A stretch of 10,360 nt of DNA from Acidobacteriaceae bacterium (GTDB taxonomy: Bacteria > Acidobacteriota > Terriglobia > Terriglobales > Acidobacteriaceae), in assembly GCA_003154055.1 (NCBI GenBank), contig PMCH01000307.1, positions 3,946-14,305 on the forward strand, in the 5' to 3' direction. Shown piece after piece: positions 1-6,008 of the stretch. The stretch's first letter is position 1. Each line of letters opens with the position of its first letter. Both the position numbers and the translations under genes were made by a program. The notes beneath the pieces were generated by a model. It was not told the origin of the DNA. It did not search any database and saw only the letters and a list, made by a program, of their open reading frames with translations.

Positions 1-786
1 GCCAGTGACGGCCCGATGACCGACGAGCAGTTGGGGCAGGCCAAGATCAAGATCCTGCATATTCCAACCGTGCTGGGTGCGGTCGTGCCCGCCTACAACA
101 TCCCCGGCGTGACTGGGGAAATCAAGTTCACGCCCGAAGTACTAGCCAACATTTTTCTCGGCAAGATCTCCAACTGGAATGACCCCGCCATCGCCAAGGC
201 CAATCCCGGCGTCACTTTTCCGAATCAGACGATCATCATCATCCACCGGTCGGATGGCAGCGGCACAACCTACATTTTCACCGACTACCTCTCCAAGGTG
301 AGCAGCGAGTGGGCCAACACGGTGAAGAAGGGCACCACGGTGAGCTGGCCACTGGGTCTCGGCGGCAAGGGCAACGAAGGCGTGGCCGGCCAAATCCGGC
401 AATTGCAGGGGTCGATCGGTTATGTCGAGCTGATCTACGCAGCCCAAAACAACATTGCCTACGGGTCGGTGAAAAACGCTGCCGGCAATTTCGTCAAAGC
501 TTCACTGGAAGGCGTAACCGAGGCCGCCGCTTCGGTCAAAACTATGCCTGCTGATTTTCGCGTCTCCATCACCAATGCTCCGGGCAAGACGGCGTATCCC
601 ATCTCCAGCTTCACCTGGCTGCTGATTCCGGTTCAAGCCAAGGATCAGAAGAAGGGAAAGATCCTGGCGGATTTCGTGGATTGGATGGTGACGGACGGCC
701 AGAAGATGACCGCTCAGCTCACCTACGCACCCCTACCCGACACCGTGGTGGAGAAGGTGAAAGCCGCCATCAAGCAGATCCACTAG
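1..786 (+). CDS. pstS: Phosphate ABC transporter substrate-binding protein PstS (5' end missing)
   Basis: Periplasmic phosphate-binding protein that hands phosphate to the PstC/PstA channel. The reading frame is open at base 1, so the gene begins before the window; 261 residues remain, starting ASDGPM, which is the family's GASDxPM segment. The methionine at base 16 is internal to that motif and is not the start. Family marks seen: GAVVPAYNIPG near fragment residue 26, FLGKISNWNDPAI near 53, the phosphate-contacting loop RSDGSGTT at 83-90 (bases 247-270), GGKGNEGVA and GSIGYVE, and a C-terminal APLPDTVV. Members are usually about 330-350 residues, so roughly 75-90 residues including the export signal are probably lost to the window edge. 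Its transporter partners pstCAB lie about 6.9 kb downstream on the same strand. The gene ends in TAG at 784-786, with no T-rich hairpin terminator right behind it, so transcription could run on towards the porin. Confidence 0.96.
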   Translation, partial: ASDGPMTDEQLGQAKIKILHIPTVLGAVVPAYNIPGVTGEIKFTPEVLANIFLGKISNWNDPAIAKANPGVTFPNQTIIIIHRSDGSGTTYIFTDYLSKVSSEWANTVKKGTTVSWPLGLGGKGNEGVAGQIRQLQGSIGYVELIYAAQNNIAYGSVKNAAGNFVKASLEGVTEAAASVKTMPADFRVSITNAPGKTAYPISSFTWLLIPVQAKDQKKGKILADFVDWMVTDGQKMTAQLTYAPLPDTVVEKVKAAIKQIH

Positions 787-817
787 AACATCGGCATGAA
801 CAAGATTGCATACCCGT

Positions 818-967
818 TCAGCCCGGCCTCCTATCCATCGGTAGAGGGAAGCGGGGCGGAATTTAGCCGAAAAAGTTTGCGCAGGCCGGGCTCGTGTCCA
901 GACCGCGTTTCCGCGGTTGTGATGGAAAACCGGACATTTGCATCGCCTGCGGTGCAGGCCGGGCTGG
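818..967 (+). other. Structured intergenic element with alternative pairings (candidate cis-regulatory RNA)
   Basis: This lies in the 259-base gap between pstS and the porin gene. Segment A (820-829, AGCCCGGCCT) is a perfect inverse complement of two later copies, B (883-892) and D (956-965, both AGGCCGGGCT). Segment C (945-950, GCCTGC) is complementary to GCAGGC, found both at 881-886 (in B) and at 954-959 (in D). Two folds are therefore possible. One is A:B plus a tight C:D hairpin with a 3-base loop. The other is A:D, extendable by C819-G966 and U818-G967, enclosing B:C. Inside the loop lie a further stem, 895-899 with 932-936 (TGTCC/GGACA), and a perfect 6-bp hairpin, 902-907 with 912-917 (ACCGCG/CGCGGT, loop TTTC). 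The pairings are read directly; any switching role is inference. A GC-rich REP-like repeat remnant is the main alternative. It matches no riboswitch class I recognise. Confidence 0.5.
881..965 (+). repeat. 12-base direct repeat pair GCAGGCCGGGCT
   Basis: Identical 12-mers occur at 881-892 and 954-965, 73 bases apart start to start. Their last ten bases are also the inverse complement of 820-829. They form the B and D arms of the structured element described for 818-967. Neither copy overlaps a gene. Confidence 0.85.
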
Positions 968-1034
968 CAGTCGAATTGCTAACAAACACAAGTTAGTCTA
1001 GGCACTTAGTAGGGATTGAGCGATATCTCGGTAA

Positions 1035-1040
1035 AAGGAG
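1035..1040 (+). promoter_or_regulatory. Strong Shine-Dalgarno site that fixes the porin start
   Basis: AAGGAG at 1035-1040 lies 5 bases before the ATG at 1046. It decides against the in-frame TTG at 1016, which has no such site and would put ten charged residues before the signal peptide. It is the clearest ribosome site in the window; most other genes here have a weak or absent one. Confidence 0.85.
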
Positions 1041-1045
1041 ACAAA

Positions 1046-2836
1046 ATGAAGGCGGTTACCAGGTTCACCATCATCTTGCTGCTGGCCTCGTTGGCGCTGG
1101 CCCAAACCAAGGCGCCAGCCCGGAAAGCGGCGAGCAAGCCCGCAGCCACAGCCGCGGACGTACAGGCATTACGAGATGCCGTGGCCGCGCAGCAACAGCA
1201 ACTCCAGGCCCTGCAACAGCAACTGCAGCAGACCAACCAGCAGCTCCAGCAGACCTCATCGCAGTTCCAGCAAACGCAACAGCAATTGCAGCAGGCGCAG
1301 CAAGTCGCTGCCGACGCCCAGCAGAAGGCCGCGTCCATCGAGTCGAGCGTCGCTTCGAAAGATGCCGTCGACAAGCTGAGTTCGCAGTTTGCCGACGTCC
1401 AGACCACCCTCACCAACAACGCGGTTTCGTCGCAGGACGAACAGAAGCGCGTCTCGGCGCTGGAGACTTCGCTGGGCCGCTTCCGCTGGACCGGAGATGT
1501 GCGCGTGCGTGGTGAGAACTTCTTTCAGAGCTATAGCGGCTGCGTCGCCTGCGCGGATAGAAACCGCGCCCGGGTCCGCATCCGCTTCGGTTTCGAAGGG
1601 AAGCTGAACGACGATTTCATTGCGGGCGTTGCCATGGCGACCGGCTCGTTGGGTGACCCCACTACCACCAATGAAACCATGACCAATTTCTTCGATCGCA
1701 AGACCCTTTCCCTGGATCGCGGATACATCACCTACAACCCGGTCGCCCACAAATGGCTGCAGTTGACCGGCGGCAAGTTCGCCTACACCTGGCAGCGCAC
1801 CGGCGTGACCTTGGATCCGGATATCAATCCGGAGGGCTTCGTCGAAAAGCTCAACAAGGATTTCACCAGCGTTCCGGTCGTCAAGAATCTCAACCTCCAG
1901 TTCATGCAGCTGCTGCTGAACGAAACGAGCGGAACCGGCGGCATCTACCACGGGCATGATTCATTCGCGGTAGGGGGCCAAATCGGGGGCCGCCTGCAGC
2001 TCTTCAAGTTCTGGACCATGACGCCATCGTTCACGATCCTGAATTGGCGGTATCCAGACGCGTTCCTGAACGCCAGCTTCTTTGCGACCCAGGCGACCAG
2101 CACGAACAACATCAATGTCGTTGACGCCAACGGCAAAGTGATCAGCTTCCCGGTGACCGGCGAGGGGCCGGGTTGCGCGGCGAGCAGCGGCGGTTTGCAG
2201 AGTTCGCAGGCTTGTATCTTCGCGGGCAACGGCATGACGAACTCGACGTACGCCGATGCCGCTGGCCACCTTCACTTCCTCTCTGGCTTTCTGAATGCCG
2301 ACCTGATCCTGAACAACCAGTTCAAGACCGGGCTGGCACGTCTGCCGCTGAACGTGCTGCTGGAGTATGAGGACAACCTGAACGCGTCCGACCATCCGTT
2401 CGATTACACGGTGAAAGGTACGGTCACTGATCCGGGTAGTGTGACGGCCAAGAACCTGGGCAAGCAGTCGCACGCTTACCTGGCGGACATCAGTCTGGGC
2501 CAGCAGAAGAACCGCGGCGATCTGCAATTTGGCTATGCGTTTCTTCGCCAGGAGCAGGATTCGGCGATCGCTTCCTACACCGAAAGCGATCAGCGGGCGC
2601 CAACGAATACGTTGCAGCATCGCATTTATGGGCTGTGGCGCATTCGTGCCAACACGACGGCTTCGTTCACCTGGTGGCATGGGCGGACCTTGAACCCATT
2701 CCTCCAGAATGCGGTGCTGGCGTCGGGGATGAAAGTCTCAACCACTCCAGGGGTCGGCGTGCTGGACCCGAGCGCGAGCGGCCAGCACGAGCCCTGGCTC
2801 AACCGGTTGCAGTTTGACTTGATCTATACCTTCTAG
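1046..2836 (+). CDS. Putative outer-membrane porin with N-terminal Gln-rich coiled coil
   Basis: This 596-residue protein probably forms a beta-barrel channel. Residues 1-19 are a signal peptide (MKAVTRF, hydrophobic run, cleavage expected after ALA). Residues 20-37 are rich in Ala, Lys and Pro. Residues 38-145 form a Gln-rich coiled coil with five consecutive heptads at 52-86. From RFRWTGDVRVRGENFF (about 145) onward there are alternating beta-strand-like segments with an RNRARVRIRFGFEGKL stretch typical of the 'putative porin' family (Porin_5-like, by recognition). It ends LQFDLIYTF, the terminal Phe expected of a barrel protein inserted by the Bam machinery. Four cysteines occur as C166-x2-C169 and C377-x12-C390. 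A phosphate role is inferred only from its place between pstS and ppk1; no OprP/OprO-type phosphate-selective motif was identified. The gene has a strong Shine-Dalgarno site and is closed by the terminator at 2867-2894. Confidence 0.85.
   Translation: MKAVTRFTIILLLASLALAQTKAPARKAASKPAATAADVQALRDAVAAQQQQLQALQQQLQQTNQQLQQTSSQFQQTQQQLQQAQQVAADAQQKAASIESSVASKDAVDKLSSQFADVQTTLTNNAVSSQDEQKRVSALETSLGRFRWTGDVRVRGENFFQSYSGCVACADRNRARVRIRFGFEGKLNDDFIAGVAMATGSLGDPTTTNETMTNFFDRKTLSLDRGYITYNPVAHKWLQLTGGKFAYTWQRTGVTLDPDINPEGFVEKLNKDFTSVPVVKNLNLQFMQLLLNETSGTGGIYHGHDSFAVGGQIGGRLQLFKFWTMTPSFTILNWRYPDAFLNASFFATQATSTNNINVVDANGKVISFPVTGEGPGCAASSGGLQSSQACIFAGNGMTNSTYADAAGHLHFLSGFLNADLILNNQFKTGLARLPLNVLLEYEDNLNASDHPFDYTVKGTVTDPGSVTAKNLGKQSHAYLADISLGQQKNRGDLQFGYAFLRQEQDSAIASYTESDQRAPTNTLQHRIYGLWRIRANTTASFTWWHGRTLNPFLQNAVLASGMKVSTTPGVGVLDPSASGQHEPWLNRLQFDLIYTF
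1199..1303 (+). repeat. Five tandem 21-base units coding Gln-rich heptads
   Basis: Inside the porin gene, residues 52-86 read as five heptads: QLQALQQ, QLQQTNQ, QLQQTSS, QFQQTQQ and QLQQAQQ. The hydrophobic residue (Leu or Phe) is always second, giving a regular coiled-coil stripe. The DNA units are diverged, mixing CAG and CAA, so the repeat is kept at protein level rather than as a recent DNA duplication. Confidence 0.85.
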
Positions 2837-2866
2837 GCGCTCTGTCGCGGTGGGGTATTGCTCGTG

Positions 2867-2894
2867 GGCGCCGGTCAAAACCGGCGCCTTTTTT
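2867..2894 (+). terminator. Intrinsic (Rho-independent) terminator after the porin gene
   Basis: A perfect 9-bp GC-rich stem, GGCGCCGGT (2867-2875) with ACCGGCGCC (2880-2888), a CAAA loop and six T residues (2889-2894). It lies 30 bases past the porin stop codon and is the only textbook terminator in the window. It separates the porin transcript from the ppk1 operon. Confidence 0.95.
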
Positions 2895-2898
2895 GTCT

Positions 2899-2907
2899 TG
2901 GTATACT
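2899..2907 (+). promoter_or_regulatory. Extended -10 promoter of the ppk1 operon
   Basis: TGGTATACT at 2899-2907 gives the TGn extension plus TATACT, one mismatch from the sigma-70 -10 consensus. No -35 box is visible; that position falls in the terminator's 3' arm. Transcription would start near 2914, leaving only about 6 bases before the ATG at 2920, so the first gene would be nearly leaderless. This agrees with the lack of a Shine-Dalgarno site there. Confidence 0.55.
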
Positions 2908-2919
2908 GTCGTCTGCCGT

Positions 2920-3300
2920 ATGGGTCGCAGGTTCCTGCTCGCGCTGGTTGTGCTGCTGACCACGGTCGTGGGCTTGTTTGCCGTCCAGAGCGGGTTCCAG
3001 GCGATGACCATCGTCCGGGCCTCGCAAAAAACCCGCGATCGAGTGATTTATTACGTGGTGAACACGCCCCTGTACCGCGAAGATCCATATTTTGAAGTGG
3101 AAGTCAGTGTGAACGGCACGAACATCCTGGCGGAATACGAGCCACGGGATGCCTGGGAAATGCTGCCCGAGCCGTGGAAGCCGGGCACAGTCGTCCAGGG
3201 CCGAGTCGAAGGGCACAGTTTGTTCTTGAAACGTCCGAACGGGACAGAACTGCGTTTCGTCATCGTCAAGCGCACCAAGCCCGCCAGGAAGTCGAAATAG
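2920..3300 (+). CDS. Small membrane-anchored protein of unknown function, first gene of the ppk1 operon
   Basis: I do not recognise a named family for this 126-residue protein. It begins MGRRF, followed by one hydrophobic segment at about residues 5-23, a signal anchor or uncleaved signal, so the rest should lie outside the cytoplasmic membrane. The remaining 100 residues look mostly beta-strand: RVIYYVVNTPLY, FEVEVSVNGTNILAEYEP, TVVQGRVEGHSLFLKRPNG, ELRFVIVKRTKP, and a Lys/Arg-rich tail. There is no cysteine and no obvious catalytic motif. ATG 2920 is preferred over TTG 2893, which would overlap the terminator T-run and add nine odd residues. No Shine-Dalgarno site is visible. The stop codon is 10 bases before ppk1, so co-transcription is likely, and a link to polyphosphate or envelope phosphate handling is only inferred from that. 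Confidence 0.75.
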   Translation: MGRRFLLALVVLLTTVVGLFAVQSGFQAMTIVRASQKTRDRVIYYVVNTPLYREDPYFEVEVSVNGTNILAEYEPRDAWEMLPEPWKPGTVVQGRVEGHSLFLKRPNGTELRFVIVKRTKPARKSK

Positions 3301-3310
3301 CAGCGATCAT

Positions 3311-5470
3311 ATGGTCCGACAGACGCTCGATCATCCCGCTTGCTTTATCAACCGCGAAGAGTCGTGGCTGAAGTTCAACTGGCGCGTGCTGGAAGAGGCC
3401 CAGGATACCCACAATCCCATCCTGGAGCGAGTGAAGTTCCTTGCCATCTCCGCCAGCAATCTCGATGAATTCTTTGAGGTTCGCGTGGGTGGCCTGCTCC
3501 AGCAGTTGGAGGACGGGTACAACGCCACCACGCACGACGGCCTGACGATGGTCGAAGAGAAGGATCTGATTAACCGCGCGACCCACGAATTTGTGGAAGA
3601 GCAGTACTCCTGCTGGAACGAGCGGCTCCGTCCGCAGATGGCGGAGCAGGGAATTCGGGTTCTGACTGTTGACCAGTTGGAAGACGAAGCCCGGTCCTTC
3701 GTGGATGACTACTGCGAGCGCGAGCTCGATCCGCTGCTTACGCCGGTGACCGTGGATCCGGCGCACCCTTTTCCGCGGGTCATCAACAAAGCATTGTGCG
3801 TAGCGCTGCTGCTCCGTCGCCGGCGGCGCTCCTCGCTGACCTATACCGGAGTGGTGACCGTGCCCCGGGCGTTGCCGCGCCTGGTCCGTCTGCCGTCCCA
3901 GGGGACCATCGATTTTATTTTCCTCGCCGATCTGGTCACGTATCACGCCGCGCGCATGTATCACGGCTACGACATTGTTTCGTCGTCGGCATTCCGGGTA
4001 ACGCGCAACAGCAATCTCTATCTGCAGGAAGAAGAATCGCGGAATCTGCTCGAGTCGGTGCGCGCCGAGCTGCACAACCGCCGCAAGGGCGACGCGGTCC
4101 GCATGGAAATCGAATCCGATGCCGATCCCGAGATCATCGAACGCTTGCGAACAGTTTTTGAGCTGGAGCCGTGGCAGGTGTTTCCGGTCAACGGGCCCGT
4201 CAATCTTTCCCGGCTGTTCAATGTCTACGAGCAGGCGGCGCGCCCGGAGCTGAAGTTCCGGCCCTTCGCCCCCCGCGAGCTTCGGCTCACCGCAAAATCG
4301 AAAGACCTGTTCGAGGAGCTGCGCCGGCACGACATTCTGCTCCACCACCCTTTCGATTCCTATGACGCGGTTATCTCTTTCATTCAGTCGGCCGCTGAAG
4401 ACGAGCGCGTACTGTCCATCAAGCAGACCCTTTACCGGACCAGCGAGCACTCCCTGATCGTTCCCGCACTGATGTCCGCGGCGGCCCGCAAGGAAGTGAC
4501 GGCGGTGGTCGAACTGAAAGCGCGCTTTGACGAGGCTTCGAATATCCGGTGGGCGCGCGATCTGGAAGACGCCGGCGTTCAGGTATTTCATGGGCTGGTT
4601 GGCCTGAAAACCCATTGCAAGCTCTCGTTGCTGGTCCGGCGCGATCCCGATGGCACGACCCGCAGCTATGCGCACTTAGGAACGGGTAACTACAACGCCG
4701 CGACCGCGCGCATCTACAGCGACCTGAGCCTGCTCACCGCCGATCCGGAAATCACCAGCTCGGTCCAGGACGTGTTCAGTTTCCTGACCGCCTATGCCGA
4801 GCACCCGAACTACGGCCCGCTTCTGGTTGCGCCTCTCGACTTAGCGGAAAAGGTCCTGGCACTGACCGAGCGGGAGGCCGAGCATGCCCGGGAGGGGCGG
4901 CCGGCGCGCATCGTCGCGAAAATGAATTCGCTGTCCGACAAGAATATTGTGCAGGCGTTATACCGGGCTTCGCAGGCCGGCGTGGAGATTGACCTTCTGG
5001 TGCGCGGTATCTGCTCGCTGCGTCCGGGGATTCGCGGTATCAGTGACCGGATCCGGGTGCGCAGCATCGTCGGCCGGTTCCTGGAGCACAGCCGGATCTT
5101 CTGCTTCGAAAACGGGGGCGAGCAGGAGGTTTACCTGGGCAGCGCGGACTGGATGCCGCGCAACCTTCACGAGCGCGTCGAGGTCCTGTTCCCGTTGAAA
5201 AACCCGCTCTTGCGCGACCGGGTGCTGTACGAAATCCTCGCGGCCTACATGGCGGACAATTTGAAATCGCGATTTCTGCAGAAGGACGGCCGCTACCTGC
5301 GCCCGTGGCAGTCACCCAAGGGCAGGCGTGGATCGCCTCCGCGTGGACCCTCCGCTTTTAATGCCCAGGAGTTCCTGATCGCCCTAGCCGAAGGCAAAGC
5401 GACGCTGGAGGACATTCCCGCTCCCGTCACGCGGCGCTCCCGTCGAGCTCTGATCGGAAAGGAATCATAG
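3311..5470 (+). CDS. ppk1: Polyphosphate kinase PPK1
   Basis: Reversibly transfers the ATP gamma-phosphate onto polyphosphate chains, through a phosphohistidine intermediate. At 719 residues it is slightly longer than E. coli PPK (688). The N-terminal region carries FINREESWLKFNWRVLEEA (12-30) and SASNLDEFFEVR (47-58), with Asn50 in the ATP-binding segment. The catalytic half shows ELKARFDEASNIRWARDLEDAGVQV, then GLKTHCKL with His435, the same number as the phosphorylated E. coli residue. It continues with HLGTGNYN, LVRGICSLRPGI, and RFLEHSRIFCFENGG with His593, matching E. coli His592. A Pro/Arg-rich linker and a tail (about 658-719) containing FNAQEFLIALAEGKATLEDIP exceed the E. coli protein. 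The ATG at 3311 lacks a clear Shine-Dalgarno site, but the N-terminus aligns well, so the start is credible. Gaps are 10 bases to the gene before and 7 to sixA. Confidence 0.97.
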   Translation: MVRQTLDHPACFINREESWLKFNWRVLEEAQDTHNPILERVKFLAISASNLDEFFEVRVGGLLQQLEDGYNATTHDGLTMVEEKDLINRATHEFVEEQYSCWNERLRPQMAEQGIRVLTVDQLEDEARSFVDDYCERELDPLLTPVTVDPAHPFPRVINKALCVALLLRRRRRSSLTYTGVVTVPRALPRLVRLPSQGTIDFIFLADLVTYHAARMYHGYDIVSSSAFRVTRNSNLYLQEEESRNLLESVRAELHNRRKGDAVRMEIESDADPEIIERLRTVFELEPWQVFPVNGPVNLSRLFNVYEQAARPELKFRPFAPRELRLTAKSKDLFEELRRHDILLHHPFDSYDAVISFIQSAAEDERVLSIKQTLYRTSEHSLIVPALMSAAARKEVTAVVELKARFDEASNIRWARDLEDAGVQVFHGLVGLKTHCKLSLLVRRDPDGTTRSYAHLGTGNYNAATARIYSDLSLLTADPEITSSVQDVFSFLTAYAEHPNYGPLLVAPLDLAEKVLALTEREAEHAREGRPARIVAKMNSLSDKNIVQALYRASQAGVEIDLLVRGICSLRPGIRGISDRIRVRSIVGRFLEHSRIFCFENGGEQEVYLGSADWMPRNLHERVEVLFPLKNPLLRDRVLYEILAAYMADNLKSRFLQKDGRYLRPWQSPKGRRGSPPRGPSAFNAQEFLIALAEGKATLEDIPAPVTRRSRRALIGKES

Positions 5471-5477
5471 TCCGGAA

Positions 5478-6008
5478 ATGTTTCTCTACTTCTTACGCCA
5501 CGCTAGCGCAGGCGAGCGGCTGAGCAATTCCAAGAAAGACGAAAAGCGCGGTTTGGATAAAGACGGAATCGAGCAGTCGGGCTACGTTGGCCGCGCCCTG
5601 GGCGTGCTCGGCGTGCACGTGGATGTCATTGTTTCCAGCCCGCTCAAGCGCTCCGCGCAAACGGCGGCCCTGGTGGGAAACGAGATGGGGCACGAAGGGA
5701 AGCTGGTGCTGGAAGGCGCGTTGCGTCCCGAAGCGAGCTTCGCCGATTTCCAGAAAATGCTGCAGAAGTATGCGCGCCAAGATAGTGTTCTGCTGGTCGG
5801 GCACAATCCCAACCTGCGCGAGTTTCTCGGGCGCGTGATCAGCGACAGTGGCTGCGAAGCAACCATCGAGCTCAAGAAAGGCGCTGTCGCCAAGGTCGAG
5901 ATACGGCGCAGTTCAGGTTCGTTGAGCTGGTGCATCACGCCCAGAATCCTGCGGGCACTTCACGCGGCAGCGATGGAAAGCTCGCGGCCGAAAACCTCGC
6001 GGAAGTAG
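5478..6008 (+). CDS. sixA: SixA-type phosphohistidine phosphatase (histidine phosphatase superfamily)
   Basis: Cytoplasmic phosphatase of 176 residues. The N-terminal LRHASAGER supplies the superfamily's Arg7-His8 pair (RHA in place of RHG), with His8 as the expected phosphate acceptor. SSPLKRSAQTA (53-62) supplies the second arginine (Arg58), and LLVGHNPNL the second histidine (His109). The end, LSWCITPRIL, is typical of SixA-like proteins. E. coli SixA (161 residues) removes phosphate from the His-phosphotransfer domain of ArcB; the substrate here cannot be read from sequence. It starts 7 bases after ppk1, with AAAGGA at 5458-5463 as a distant possible ribosome site, and should be co-transcribed with ppk1. 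Its last 16 codons overlap the 3' end of the convergent ppx gene. A general small-phosphoester phosphatase role is a possible alternative. Confidence 0.85.
   Translation: MFLYFLRHASAGERLSNSKKDEKRGLDKDGIEQSGYVGRALGVLGVHVDVIVSSPLKRSAQTAALVGNEMGHEGKLVLEGALRPEASFADFQKMLQKYARQDSVLLVGHNPNLREFLGRVISDSGCEATIELKKGAVAKVEIRRSSGSLSWCITPRILRALHAAAMESSRPKTSRK

Noticed and set aside
902..917. Perfect hairpin ACCGCG-TTTC-CGCGGT as a terminator for pstS
   Set aside because: No T-run follows, and it lies 115 bases after the stop codon. It fits better as part of the larger structured element.
840..970. Known riboswitch classes (cobalamin, c-di-GMP) in the pstS-porin gap
   Set aside because: I could not find the conserved cores of these classes by eye. 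The pairing layout is noted without assigning a ligand.
796..996. 66-codon plus-strand frame in the pstS-porin gap
   Set aside because: It covers the inverted-repeat arms, its composition is not protein-like, and no ribosome site precedes it. The base pairing explains the stretch better.
1256..2680. Two long minus-strand open frames (1256-1957 and 1961-2680) opposite the porin gene
   Set aside because: Both mirror porin codons, show no domain or ribosome site, and the porin frame has clear protein features.
3266..4675. 469-codon open frame on the minus strand opposite ppk1
   Set aside because: It lies inside a gene with intact PPK1 motifs throughout, and its translation has no recognisable domain. 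Long antisense frames are expected in GC-rich coding DNA.
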